Shown piece after piece: positions 50,853-59,710 of a stretch of DNA of 64,000 nt. The notes under the pieces are model-generated. The model was not told the origin of the DNA. It saw nothing but the letters and a program-made list of their open reading frames with translations, and searched no databases. How positions within the stretch are numbered: the first letter of the stretch is position 1; the number at the start of each line of letters is the position of its first letter. The stretch comes from Pseudomonas sp. S09G 359 (GTDB lineage Bacteria; Pseudomonadota; Gammaproteobacteria; Pseudomonadales; Pseudomonadaceae): positions 62,001 through 126,000 of the forward strand of contig NZ_CP025263.1 of the NCBI RefSeq assembly GCF_002843605.1, read 5' to 3'. Position numbers and translations under genes: made by a program.

Positions 50853-52184
50853 ATGAAGAAGGCAAAGCTAAGCCTCGCCTGGCAGATCCTCATCGGTTTG
50901 GTGCTGGGGATCGCAATCGGTGCAGTGCTCAACCATTTCAGTGCTGAAAAAGCCTGGTGGATCAGCAATGTGTTGCAGCCAGCGGGCGATATCTTTATCC
51001 GCCTGATCAAGATGATCGTGATCCCGATTGTGATTTCCTCGCTGATCGTCGGCATTGCCGGTGTGGGTGATGCGAAAAAGCTCGGGCGTATCGGTGTCAA
51101 AACCATCCTTTACTTCGAAATCGTCACCACCATCGCCATCGTGGTCGGCCTGTTGCTGGCCAACCTGTTCCACCCGGGCGCCGGCATCGACATGAGTACC
51201 CTGGGTACCGTCGATATTTCCAAGTACCAGGCCACCGCCGCCGAAGTGCAGCACGAGCATGCGTTCATCGAAACCATCCTCAACCTGATCCCGTCGAACA
51301 TCTTCGCGGCGGTCGCCCGTGGCGAAATGCTGCCGATCATCTTCTTCTCCGTACTGTTCGGGCTGGGCTTGTCGAGCCTCAAGCCGGAGCTGCGCGAGCC
51401 GCTGGTGACCATGTTCCAGGGCGTGTCCGAGAGCATGTTCAAAGTCACCCACATGATCATGAAGTACGCCCCTATCGGTGTATTTGCCCTGATCGCGGTG
51501 ACCGTCGCCAACTTCGGCTTCGCCTCCCTGCTGCCGCTGGCCAAGCTGGTGATCCTGGTTTACGTGGCCATCCTGTTCTTCGCCTTCGCGGTGCTGGGCC
51601 TGATCGCGCGCCTGTTTGGCTTCTCGATCCTCAAGGTGATCCGCATCTTCAAGGATGAGCTGGTACTCGCCTACTCCACCGCCAGCTCCGAAACCGTGCT
51701 GCCGCGCGTGATCGAGAAGATGGAAGCCTACGGCGCGCCGAAAGCGATCTGCAGCTTTGTGGTGCCGACCGGTTACTCGTTCAACCTCGACGGCTCGACT
51801 CTCTACCAGAGCATCGCGGCGATCTTTATCGCTCAGCTGTATGGCATCGACCTGTCGGTCGGCCAGCAACTGATGCTGGTGCTGACCCTGATGGTCACCT
51901 CCAAAGGCATCGCCGGCGTGCCGGGCGTGTCCTTCGTGGTGCTGCTGGCCACCCTGGGCAGCGTTGGCATCCCGCTGGAAGGCCTGGCCTTCATCGCCGG
52001 TGTCGACCGCATCATGGACATGGCGCGTACTGCCCTGAACGTGATCGGCAACGCCCTGGCCGTACTGGTTATCTCCCGTTGGGAAGGCATGTACGACGAC
52101 GCCAAGGGTGAGCGCTACTGGAATTCCCTGCCGCACTGGCGCAGCAAGCAAGCGCTGCCGGCCGGCGAAACCAGCCGCGGCTGA
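50853..52184 (+). CDS. gltP: Glutamate/aspartate:proton symporter (DAACS family)
   Basis: A 443-residue secondary transporter for glutamate and aspartate with eight membrane helices and two re-entrant loops. Diagnostic parts are STASSETVLPRVIEKMEAYG (first hairpin serine-rich motif), SFVVPTGYSFNLDGSTLYQSIA (the NxDGT-type substrate site) and SKGIAGVPGVSFVVLLATL (second hairpin). There is no sign of a signal peptide. AAGTAAGGG precedes the ATG. A strong intrinsic terminator follows. Position matches PA5479. Confidence 0.95.
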   Translation: MKKAKLSLAWQILIGLVLGIAIGAVLNHFSAEKAWWISNVLQPAGDIFIRLIKMIVIPIVISSLIVGIAGVGDAKKLGRIGVKTILYFEIVTTIAIVVGLLLANLFHPGAGIDMSTLGTVDISKYQATAAEVQHEHAFIETILNLIPSNIFAAVARGEMLPIIFFSVLFGLGLSSLKPELREPLVTMFQGVSESMFKVTHMIMKYAPIGVFALIAVTVANFGFASLLPLAKLVILVYVAILFFAFAVLGLIARLFGFSILKVIRIFKDELVLAYSTASSETVLPRVIEKMEAYGAPKAICSFVVPTGYSFNLDGSTLYQSIAAIFIAQLYGIDLSVGQQLMLVLTLMVTSKGIAGVPGVSFVVLLATLGSVGIPLEGLAFIAGVDRIMDMARTALNVIGNALAVLVISRWEGMYDDAKGERYWNSLPHWRSKQALPAGETSRG

Positions 52185-52202
52185 TCAATCGTCTGTTCCT
52201 AC

Positions 52203-52233
52203 ACAAACCCCGGAAAATCCGGGGTTTGTCGTT
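52203..52233 (+). terminator. Intrinsic terminator after gltP
   Basis: ACAAACCCCGG-AAAAT-CCGGGGTTTGT is a perfect 11-base-pair stem with a five-base loop, then CGTTT. The high stability makes it a good end in either direction. Confidence 0.85.
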
Positions 52234-52281
52234 TCTGCCAGCCCCGCTATCATTCGCCCCATCTTTCGGGGGATTTAACTG

Positions 52282-53511
52282 ATGCTCAATGGCCTGTGGC
52301 TTGGCTTCTTTGTCGTGGCAATGGTGTCAGCACTGGTGCAATGGCTGGTCGGCGGTAACGCCGGGATTTTTGCGGCGATGGTGGAAAGTATTTTCGCCAT
52401 GGCCAAATTGTCGGTGGAAGTGATGGTGCTGCTGTTCGGCACCCTGACGTTGTGGCTGGGCTTTCTGCGCATCGCCGAAAAAGCCGGTATCGTCGACTGG
52501 CTGGCCAAGGCACTCGGCCCGCTGTTTCTGCGCCTGATGCCGGAAGTGCCGCCGGGCCACCCCGCCATCGGCTTGATCACCCTCAACTTCGCTGCCAACG
52601 GCCTGGGCCTGGACAACGCCGCGACGCCTATCGGCCTGAAGGCCATGAAGGCGCTGCAGGAACTCAACCCCATCCCCAACACCGCGAGCAACGCCCAGAT
52701 CCTGTTCCTGGTGCTCAACGCGTCGTCCTTGACGCTGCTGCCGGTGACCATCTTCATGTACCGCGCCCAGCAAGGCGCGCCCGACCCCACCTTGGTGTTT
52801 TTGCCGATCCTGCTGGCAACCAGTGCGTCGACTCTGGTGGGCCTGCTGTCGGTGGCGGTGATGCAGCGCCTGCGGCTGTGGGACCCGGTGGTGCTGGCCT
52901 ATCTGGTGCCAGGTGCATTGGTGCTGGGCGGCTTTATGGCGCTGCTGGCCACCCTGTCGGCCACGGCACTGGCCGGGCTGTCGTCGATCCTGGGTAACCT
53001 CACGCTGTTTGGGCTGATCATGCTGTTCCTGGTGATCGGCGCGCTGCGCAAGGTCAAGGTGTACGAGGCGTTTGTCGAAGGCGCCAAGGAAGGTTTTGAC
53101 GTTGCCAAGAACCTGCTGCCGTACCTGGTGGCGATGCTCTGCGCCGTGGGCGTGTTGCGCGCTTCGGGGGCGTTGGACTTCGGCCTCGAAGGGATTCGCC
53201 ATGTGGTGGCCTGGACCGGCCTGGATACACGCTTTGTGGATGCGTTGCCGACCGCGATGGTCAAGCCATTCTCCGGCAGTGCTGCGCGGGCAATGCTGAT
53301 CGAGACCATGCAGACCCAGGGCGTGGACAGCTTCCCGGCGTTGGTGGCCGCGACGATTCAGGGCAGTACGGAAACCACCTTTTATGTATTGGCGGTGTAC
53401 TTTGGCTCGGTGGGTATCCAGCGCGCGCGGCATGCGGTTGGGTGTGCATTGCTGGCGGAATTGGCTGGTGTGGTGGCGGCGATTGCGGTGTGCTACTGGT
53501 TCTTTGGTTAA
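52282..53511 (+). CDS. Fused SpmA-SpmB-like (nucleoside recognition, Gate) membrane protein
   Basis: A 409-residue inner-membrane protein with about 10 helices, made of two related halves. The first half (to about residue 200) has LITLNFAANGLGLDNAATPIGLKAMKALQELNP, which is the SpmA signature; the second half (from about 215) has EGAKEGFDVAKNLLPYLVAMLCAVGVLRASGALD and DALPTAMVKPFSGSAARAML and ATIQGSTETTFYVLAVYFGSVGI, which match SpmB. In spore formers these are separate genes. This organism cannot sporulate, so the role must be general, perhaps solute transport or cell-wall maintenance. Substrate unknown. Confidence 0.88.
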   Translation: MLNGLWLGFFVVAMVSALVQWLVGGNAGIFAAMVESIFAMAKLSVEVMVLLFGTLTLWLGFLRIAEKAGIVDWLAKALGPLFLRLMPEVPPGHPAIGLITLNFAANGLGLDNAATPIGLKAMKALQELNPIPNTASNAQILFLVLNASSLTLLPVTIFMYRAQQGAPDPTLVFLPILLATSASTLVGLLSVAVMQRLRLWDPVVLAYLVPGALVLGGFMALLATLSATALAGLSSILGNLTLFGLIMLFLVIGALRKVKVYEAFVEGAKEGFDVAKNLLPYLVAMLCAVGVLRASGALDFGLEGIRHVVAWTGLDTRFVDALPTAMVKPFSGSAARAMLIETMQTQGVDSFPALVAATIQGSTETTFYVLAVYFGSVGIQRARHAVGCALLAELAGVVAAIAVCYWFFG

Positions 53512-53525
53512 GGCTGACACCGCTT

Positions 53526-53609
53526 TCGCGAGCAAACCCGCTCCCACATTTTGACCGCATTTCGTCAGGATAAACTCGGTCAAAATGTGGGAGCGGGCTT
53601 GCTCGCGAA
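53526..53609. repeat. REP doublet, GCGGGCTTGCTCGCGAA type, inverted order
   Basis: TTCGCGAGCAAACCCGCTCC...CACATTTTGACC is followed by its inverted partner, GGTCAAAATGTGGGAGCGGG...CTTGCTCGCGAA. The head sequences face each other. It lies between convergent genes. The same type begins again at the end of the window. Confidence 0.9.
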
Positions 53610-53616
53610 GAGGCCC

Positions 53617-54228
53617 TCAGCGTTTCGCAGTGATATTGCCCTGCTGCACCACCCAATCCACCACCTGCCTATTCAACTGATCCCCCGCCTGCCCAAACCC
53701 GGCAACCACCGCCGGCACCTTGGTGTCGCGTACCGGCTGCCTCACCTCAAACCGCCGGCTGGCCACAATCCGCTGATCACTCCCACGCACTAACCGCGCG
53801 TCGAGGCGAAGCACCACCTCCACTGCACTGCCGTGATATTCACTCTGGAACGCCTGCAACTGCCCACCCAGCTCATAGTCGGCCTGCAGGTTGGTGTCAT
53901 CGGTACTCAGCAGCGTCACCCGGCCATCACGTTGGAAGCCATCCATGAAACGGTTGCGCAGCAGCACAGGGGTTGGATCGCTCCAGCGGGAGTTGGCATA
54001 GCTGCTGATCAGGTCGCCATTGGGCACCACGGCAATGCGCGGGCTGTCGAGAAACTCGCTGGTCTGTGGTTTGTTCACGCGCAGCGACCAGGCCACGGCG
54101 GTGCCCTGGCCGGCAGGTTGGGCGGATGCCAGGCGATACACGTCCGAAGGGTCGGCCTTGGGCAGGATCGAGCACGCACTGATCAGGGCCAGGGCCACCG
54201 GGGCGATCATTTGGTAAGCACGCTTCAT
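53617..54228 (-). CDS. ABC-type transport auxiliary lipoprotein (PqiC-like)
   Basis: A 203-residue lipoprotein with lipobox LISAC after signal KRAYQMIAPVALALISAC. YRLASAQPAG, VNKPQTSEFLDSPRIAVVPNGDLISSYANSRWSDPTPVLLRNRFMDGFQRDG and VSEEVRLDARLVR-type stretches match the ABC transport auxiliary family that ends Mce/Pqi-type operons. It should sit on the inner leaflet of the outer membrane as the partner of the MCE protein. It overlaps the upstream MCE gene by four bases, so it is the last gene of the operon. Confidence 0.9.
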   Translation of the reverse strand: MKRAYQMIAPVALALISACSILPKADPSDVYRLASAQPAGQGTAVAWSLRVNKPQTSEFLDSPRIAVVPNGDLISSYANSRWSDPTPVLLRNRFMDGFQRDGRVTLLSTDDTNLQADYELGGQLQAFQSEYHGSAVEVVLRLDARLVRGSDQRIVASRRFEVRQPVRDTKVPAVVAGFGQAGDQLNRQVVDWVVQQGNITAKR

Positions 54229-55163
54229 GGCGTGAACTCCTTGTTCTTGTCGCTGCCCAGCAGGTAACCGCTGGGGTTGGCTTCCAGGCGGCGGGAGATG
54301 GCGCGCAGCGAACCCAGGGTTTCGCGCAGTTCACGCACCGCCGGCGCCAGTTCGTTGAGGCCCTGCATGCCGCTGTTCACCGAGTCCTTGTTGTTTGTCA
54401 GCAAGGTGTTGATGGTCGCGGTGCTTTGTTCGAGGGATTTCATCGCCTGTTCCGCACTGCCGAAGGCCTGCTTGCCTTGGTCGTTGAGCAGGCCGTTAGC
54501 GTTGCGCATCAGTGTGGTGGTTTGCTCCAGGGCGGCGCTCGCCTGTTTGCTCACCTGCATCAGTTGTTGCATCACCACCTTGATATCGCCGCGCTGGTCA
54601 GCGATGGCGCCGGTGGTTTGTTGCAGGTTGTCCAGGGTCTTGCTCAGGCGGTCGACGTTCTCCGAAGAAAACATGTGGTTGGCGTTATGCAGCAGCAGGT
54701 TAATCCCGGTCATCAGGTCGTTGCTGTTGTTCAGCAGCCGCGCAATGGGCGATGGCGAGGCGATGATCTGCGGCAGGTTGCCGTCCTTGCCCTTCAGTTC
54801 CGGGCTTTGCGGGGTGCCGCCACTGAGCTGGATGATCGACGTGCCGGTGATGCCGGTCAGCGCCAGCTTGGCCTGGGTGTCTTCCTTGATCGGTGTCTGC
54901 CCGGCCAGGCGGATGCGCGCCAGTACGCGGCGTGGGTCCTTGGGGTCCAGGCTCAGGCTGATGACATCGCCCACCTTGATCCCGCTGTACTGCACCGAGC
55001 TGCCTTGGGACAGGCCGCTGACCGCCTCGTTGAAGATCACTTCGTAATCCTGGAAGGCGCTGTCGACGCTGGATTTGGCCAGCCACAGGCCAAACAGCAT
55101 GGCGCCGACCACCACGATTACGCTGAACAGACCGATCATCACATGATGGGCTCGGGTTTCCAT
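54225..55163 (-). CDS. MCE-family lipid transport protein
   Basis: A 312-residue protein with one N-terminal membrane helix (VMIGLFSVIVVVGAMLFGLWLA, residues 8-30) and a single MCE domain (about residues 38-120, GSSVQYSGIKVGDVISLSLDPKDPRRV). A long helical region follows (LSKTLDNLQQTTGAIADQRGDIKVVMQQLMQVSKQASAAL), typical of MlaD-related proteins that form hexameric rings and tunnels for phospholipids. Start ATG at 55163 lies one base after the ATPase stop. Fifty open codons further upstream are not used. It belongs to the ABC permease/ATPase/MCE/lipoprotein operon. Confidence 0.93.
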   Translation of the reverse strand: METRAHHVMIGLFSVIVVVGAMLFGLWLAKSSVDSAFQDYEVIFNEAVSGLSQGSSVQYSGIKVGDVISLSLDPKDPRRVLARIRLAGQTPIKEDTQAKLALTGITGTSIIQLSGGTPQSPELKGKDGNLPQIIASPSPIARLLNNSNDLMTGINLLLHNANHMFSSENVDRLSKTLDNLQQTTGAIADQRGDIKVVMQQLMQVSKQASAALEQTTTLMRNANGLLNDQGKQAFGSAEQAMKSLEQSTATINTLLTNNKDSVNSGMQGLNELAPAVRELRETLGSLRAISRRLEANPSGYLLGSDKNKEFTP

Positions 55164-55164
55164 G

Positions 55165-55968
55165 TCATACCTCGTTGAGCGGTTGAGCGGCATCCAATGC
55201 CGCGCGGCCCCGGGGGCCGTGGAAATATTCGTGGATCCAGGCGTCGTCGGTTTCCGAGACGACATCGATGGCATCGGCCACCAGTACTTTTTTCTGCGCC
55301 AGCACTGCCACACGGTCGGTGATGGTGTACAGCGTGTCGAGGTCGTGGGTGACCAGGAACACGCTCAGGCCCAGCGCGTCGCGCAGGGTCAGGATCAGTT
55401 GATCGAATTGCGCCGCGCCAATCGGGTCGAGGCCGGCGGTGGGTTCGTCGAGAAACAGGATGTCCGGGTCCAAGGCCAACGCACGGGCCAGGGCGGCGCG
55501 CTTGATCATGCCGCCGGACAGCGACGCCGGGTATTTGTCGGCGGCCGACAGCGGCAGCCCGGCCAGGGCCAGTTTGACTGCCGCCAGGTGCTCGGCATCG
55601 CGGCGGCTGAGGCCGGCGTGTTCGATCAGCGGCAGTGCGACGTTCTCGGTTACGGTCAGCGAGGAAAACAGCGCGCCCTTCTGGAACAGCACGCCGAAGC
55701 GCCGTTCCACCAGCGAGCGTTCATGTTCCGACAGGTTCGGCAGGTTCTTGCCGAACACCCGCACTTCGCCTTCGCTGGGCCGGCGCAGGCCGACGATGCT
55801 GCGCAACAGCACCGACTTGCCGCTGCCGGAGCCGCCGACCACGGCGAGGATCTCGCCCTTGTACAAGTCCAGGTCGAGGTTCTCGTGCACGCTCTGTTTA
55901 CCAAAGCGATTGCACAGGCCCCGCACCTCAATCACCGCCTCGGCGGGCGCACGGTGTAAGCGACTCAC
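55165..55968 (-). CDS. MlaF-like ABC ATP-binding protein
   Basis: A 267-residue ATPase with Walker A GGSGSGKSVLLRSI, the signature LSGGMIKRAALARAL and Walker B ILFLDEPTAGLDP, and a C-terminal EYFHGPRGRAA that is diagnostic of MlaF-type enzymes. It powers phospholipid movement between inner membrane and MCE protein. Its start overlaps the permease stop by four bases (55965-55968), and the MCE gene begins one base after its own stop, so the four genes are translationally coupled. Not the main mlaFEDCB operon, which lies elsewhere in pseudomonads. Confidence 0.93.
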   Translation of the reverse strand: MSRLHRAPAEAVIEVRGLCNRFGKQSVHENLDLDLYKGEILAVVGGSGSGKSVLLRSIVGLRRPSEGEVRVFGKNLPNLSEHERSLVERRFGVLFQKGALFSSLTVTENVALPLIEHAGLSRRDAEHLAAVKLALAGLPLSAADKYPASLSGGMIKRAALARALALDPDILFLDEPTAGLDPIGAAQFDQLILTLRDALGLSVFLVTHDLDTLYTITDRVAVLAQKKVLVADAIDVVSETDDAWIHEYFHGPRGRAALDAAQPLNEV

Positions 55969-57140
55969 CAGCCCATCTCCATGAAGAACAGCGCGGCGAC
56001 CGCGTCCAGCACGATCACCACAAAGATCGATTGCACCACGCTGGAGGTGGTGTGGGCGCCGACCGATTCGGCACTGCCGCTGACCTTGAAGCCTTCCAGG
56101 CAGCCGATGGCGGCAATCAGGAAGGCAAAGATCGGCGCTTTAACCATGCCCACCAGGAAGTGCTGCACGCCGATGTCCGATTGCAGCAGCGACAGAAACA
56201 TCGCTGGCGAAATATCCAGCGCCACGGCACACACCACCCCACCGCCGATAATCCCCGAAAGCATCGCCAGGAAGGTCAGCATCGGCAGCGCCACCAACAG
56301 CGCCAACACGCGTGGCAGTACCAGCAGCTCCATCGGGTCCAGGCCCAACGTGCGGATCGCGTCGATTTCTTCGTTGGCCTTCATCGAGCCAATTTGTGCG
56401 GTAAAGGCACTGGCGGTGCGGCCGGCGATCAGGATCGCGGTGAGCAATACGCCAAATTCCCGTAGGAAAGAGAACGCGACCAGGTCCACGGTGAAAATCG
56501 TTGCGCCGAAACTTTTGAGCACTGTAGCGCCGAGGAAGGCCACCACCGCGCCCACCAGAAAGGTCAGCAACGCCACGATGGGGGCGGCATCGAGGCCGAC
56601 CTGCTCCAGGTGCGCAACCATCGGCGTCAGGCGCCAGCGTTTGGGCCGGAAAATACCGCGGGCGAAGGTTTCGAGGATCAGGCCGATAAAGCCCAGCAGT
56701 TTCTTGCTGTCCTGCCACACCGTGTCCACTGCCCGCCCGATGCGGGCCAGCACCTGGATGCCGGTGGCTTCTTCGGGGGCTTTTTCCGGCACGCAAAAAT
56801 CGTTGAGAGAGCGGTAGACGGTCTTGAGCAGCGCGCGGTCAGCGGCCGAAAGGCTGCAATCGGTCTGTTCGGCGGATTGCTCGATACGGGTCGGCCCCAG
56901 CAACTCCACCAGCAGCGACGCACCGGCGGTATCCAGAGCACCGAGGCCATTGAGGTCGATGCGGGCGCCGGCGTCGTATTGGCCGTCGAGTTTGTCCGAC
57001 AGCTTCTTCAGGCTGGCGTAGTGGGCAAGCGTCCAGTCCCCCGTAATCCTGAGCAACGGAGGGGTGGAGGATGTATCGAGTTGGGCGGCGCCGGCCGTAG
57101 TGCTACTGGTCATAAGCTCCGAGCTTGTCTGGCTATCCAC
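55965..57140 (-). CDS. MlaE-like permease with an N-terminal STAS-like domain
   Basis: A 391-residue protein. The C-terminal 250 residues are the MlaE (DUF140) permease, with LVGAVVAFLGATVLKSFGATIFTVDLVAFSFLREFGVLLTAILIAGRTASAFTAQIGSMKANEEIDAI and the final SAESVGAHTTSSVVQSIFVVIVLDAVAA. Residues 25-115 form an extra cytoplasmic STAS-like domain (LRITGDWTLAHYASLKKLSDKL, LNGLGALDTAGASLLVELLG). Single-gene fusions of this kind occur in a subset of Mla-like systems; STAS is separate (MlaB) in E. coli. Start GTG 57140 has TAGGAATT; ATG at 57113 is the alternative. 27 bases after the DUF5924 gene. Confidence 0.93.
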   Translation of the reverse strand: MDSQTSSELMTSSTTAGAAQLDTSSTPPLLRITGDWTLAHYASLKKLSDKLDGQYDAGARIDLNGLGALDTAGASLLVELLGPTRIEQSAEQTDCSLSAADRALLKTVYRSLNDFCVPEKAPEEATGIQVLARIGRAVDTVWQDSKKLLGFIGLILETFARGIFRPKRWRLTPMVAHLEQVGLDAAPIVALLTFLVGAVVAFLGATVLKSFGATIFTVDLVAFSFLREFGVLLTAILIAGRTASAFTAQIGSMKANEEIDAIRTLGLDPMELLVLPRVLALLVALPMLTFLAMLSGIIGGGVVCAVALDISPAMFLSLLQSDIGVQHFLVGMVKAPIFAFLIAAIGCLEGFKVSGSAESVGAHTTSSVVQSIFVVIVLDAVAALFFMEMGW

Positions 57141-57167
57141 AATTCCTACGTAATAGCACGATCCGGC

Positions 57168-58199
57168 CTACTTTGGATTGTCCGTTTGTGCTGAGTCCGT
57201 CACTTTGAAGCGCAGCACGCCGATCACCTGCCCATCTTCGGTCAACACCCGCACCTGCCAGCGGCCCACGGCGTCGGCCGGGAAGTTCTGTTTGTGGGTC
57301 CAGGCGCGATAGCCTTCTTTGCGCCCGCCGTGGATATCCAGGGCGATACGGTCGACCTCTTTGCCGTTGAATTTCCACACATGGTAGATCCGCTCATCCA
57401 GCCCGCGCGGTGCGTTAATTGCGGTGTAGGCATACAGCCCGCCGCTGCGCAGTTGGGCGGCGGTGACTTCCTTGAGGTCGTCGCCCGGCGTGCGGTCCTG
57501 CAACTGGGTGCTGATGGCCACTTCGGTCATCCACAGAGTGGCCGGCGGCACCCAACTGCGCAGGAACCAACCGGCGCAGCCAATGGCGGCCGTGACCCCC
57601 AGCAGCATCGCCCAACCTTTGATGCTGCGCAGCGGCAAACTCACCGCCAGGCTTGGAATCGACAGCGCCATGGCCACGCCGAGGGCGAGTTTGTAGCTCT
57701 CGGCGGTGGTCAGGTGCAGGATGATCGGCAGCGCAGTGAGCAGCGCGGCGAACAGCGTCAGGGTGTGCAGGGCGAGGAACAGTGAGCGCTTGGGCGCCAG
57801 CCACTTGTAGTAGAGCGGGTCGGTGATCGACACCAGCGCGGCGGCGCCTAGCAAACCGGTGAATACCGATTGGCCGCTGTTCCAGGCGGTGGTGACGAAA
57901 AAGAACGGCAACACAAAAAACAGACTCTCCTGGTGGATCATCTGGGTCGCGTAGCGCAACAGCGGTTCGGGGATTTCCCGCTTGAACACTTTGGTGAACA
58001 ACTGCGTAAAGCTGTTCTCCAGCATCAACCACAGCCAGCTCACCAGCATGATCACCGCGATCCAGCTGGCCATGCCCTGCTGGCGGTCCACCAGAATGAA
58101 GCTGCACACGCCCGAAATGAAACCGCCGAGTGCAATCACCCCTGGGTAGCGCTTCATCAATTCGAGGACGCGGGTGATTAAGCGGGTCAGGTTTTGCAT
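57168..58199 (-). CDS. DUF5924 membrane protein with C-terminal DUF2914 domain
   Basis: A 343-residue protein with about seven membrane helices in the first 215 residues (YPGVIALGGFISGVCSFILV, WIAVIMLVSWLWLML, LLGAAALVSITDPLYY and others). A soluble C-terminal DUF2914-like domain follows (LKEVTAAQLRSGGLYAYTAINAPRGLDERIYHVWKFNGKEVDRIALDIHGGRKEGYRAWTHKQNFP). Such proteins are found next to lipid or cell-envelope genes, but a role is not established. It is 27 bases upstream of the MCE-type permease gene, in the same direction, so probably belongs to that operon. Confidence 0.86.
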   Translation of the reverse strand: MQNLTRLITRVLELMKRYPGVIALGGFISGVCSFILVDRQQGMASWIAVIMLVSWLWLMLENSFTQLFTKVFKREIPEPLLRYATQMIHQESLFFVLPFFFVTTAWNSGQSVFTGLLGAAALVSITDPLYYKWLAPKRSLFLALHTLTLFAALLTALPIILHLTTAESYKLALGVAMALSIPSLAVSLPLRSIKGWAMLLGVTAAIGCAGWFLRSWVPPATLWMTEVAISTQLQDRTPGDDLKEVTAAQLRSGGLYAYTAINAPRGLDERIYHVWKFNGKEVDRIALDIHGGRKEGYRAWTHKQNFPADAVGRWQVRVLTEDGQVIGVLRFKVTDSAQTDNPK

Positions 58200-58267
58200 T
58201 CGGCGGTTCGCAATAGTCGTGGGAAAAATCCTAAATAGAATAACGCCTTAGCCCGGTGTCCGGGGCG

Positions 58268-59653
58268 TCATCGCGCGATCGGTTTGCGATAAACCCGCAC
58301 GCCGATCAACACAATGGCGATCAGACCGAGTACGCCGGCACCGATCCAGCTCAGCATGTCGTAGCTCAGCAGCGGCTTTTCGATGCGCCAGTAACCCGGT
58401 TGCTTGAACACCTCGCGCATGGCCACGTTGGCCTGCTCCAGTTTGACCGCCTTGATGCGTTTGGCCGGGTCGCTGAAGTGGCCGTTGTTGTAGTCGCCCG
58501 CGGCGCTCCAATAATAGTCGGCCAGCGCGCTGTTGCCCTGCACGGCCCACGCCTGGCGGGCGATGGCGGCTTGCTGCAGGCGGGCGAATACGGCCGGGTC
58601 GAGGCCATCCTTGAGCAGTTGGGCCTTGAGGTCTTGTAGCACCTGTTCGGCTTCGGGGAGGTTTTCCCGCTCAAGGTCGGCATTCAGGCTGAGGAAACCG
58701 ACGCCGCCGAGTACTTCGCGTTCGCTCCAAGGGCCGTAGGACAAACCGTGCTGCAGGCGCAGTTGGCGGTACAGCGCCCAGTCCAGGTAGTCCTTGAGCA
58801 GGTCATAGGTTTCATCGTGCTGGTCGTCCAGCATTGGCTCGGGGAACAGCCAGTGCAGCTTGGCGCTGTCGCCGACCCAGCCGTGGATCAGCTCGCGATG
58901 GCCGGCGGCGGCGCGCTGGATGTCCGGCAGCGCCGGGTGCTCTGTGGGCTCTACCGGGTCGAGTTGGCCGTAGGTGCGTTCCAGATAAGCCGGCAACAGT
59001 TTGTCGAGGTCGCCGACGATGATCAGGGTCATGTTGTTGGGGGCGTACCAGTTCTTGCGCAGCTTATCCAACTGGTCGCGGGTCAGGTGATCGACCTCGG
59101 CGCGCTCGGCGCATTTGAGCCCCAGCTCGATGGCCAATTGATTGCTGGCGGTGTGGCCCAGGTCCTGGCGGTCGAGCAGGCGTTGCAGGTGCGAGTAGTG
59201 GCCACCGTCTTCGCGCTCGACCACCCGTTTGGCCGCGTTGATATTGGCGTCGGTAAGCTCGGTGCGGGTGATGATGGCCAGCAGCAGGTCGAGCACCTTG
59301 CGCTGGTTTTGCGCAGGTGCTTCGATCACAAAGGTGGTGTCGGCATTGCTGGTGTAGGCGTTCCACTCGCCGCCGAGGGCTTGCATGCGGTCTTCCAGGT
59401 CGCCTTCGCCGCCGCCGTCGATGCCACTGAACAGTAAGTGCTCGAGCAGGTGCGGCAACTCTTTTTCAGCGCAACTGAAGTCATCCAGGCCTACGCCCAC
59501 GACCAGGCGGATAGCCACGTGCCCGCGCTCGGTCCCCGGTTTGAGCAGCAATTGCAGGCCGTTGGGCAAGGTGTAGCCCTCGACTTGCAGGCGGTCAAAG
59601 GCAAAGGTGTGAGCCGAGCCTATGAGCAGGCAAGCGAATAACAGGCGACGCAT
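58268..59653 (-). CDS. Membrane-anchored M16 zinc metallopeptidase
   Basis: A 461-residue peptidase. The inverted zinc motif HLLEH (H68, E71, H72) is in LPHLLEHLLFSG and the third ligand is among E146/E148 in AAKRVVEREDGGH, about 76 residues later, as required. A signal sequence (RRLLFACLLIGSAHTFA) and a C-terminal helix (MLSWIGAGVLGLIAIVLIGVRVYRK) show it is periplasmic and anchored to the inner membrane. Most M16 proteins have two domains of about 220 residues; the second, inactive one is present here (WLFPEPMLDDQHDETYDLLKDYL). Substrate unknown. Single gene. Confidence 0.91.
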   Translation of the reverse strand: MRRLLFACLLIGSAHTFAFDRLQVEGYTLPNGLQLLLKPGTERGHVAIRLVVGVGLDDFSCAEKELPHLLEHLLFSGIDGGGEGDLEDRMQALGGEWNAYTSNADTTFVIEAPAQNQRKVLDLLLAIITRTELTDANINAAKRVVEREDGGHYSHLQRLLDRQDLGHTASNQLAIELGLKCAERAEVDHLTRDQLDKLRKNWYAPNNMTLIIVGDLDKLLPAYLERTYGQLDPVEPTEHPALPDIQRAAAGHRELIHGWVGDSAKLHWLFPEPMLDDQHDETYDLLKDYLDWALYRQLRLQHGLSYGPWSEREVLGGVGFLSLNADLERENLPEAEQVLQDLKAQLLKDGLDPAVFARLQQAAIARQAWAVQGNSALADYYWSAAGDYNNGHFSDPAKRIKAVKLEQANVAMREVFKQPGYWRIEKPLLSYDMLSWIGAGVLGLIAIVLIGVRVYRKPIAR

Positions 59654-59710
59654 AACTAGCTTCCTGGCGAGTGAGGTCAGTTTTAACTGACTTCACGGGC
59701 CATCATCCGT

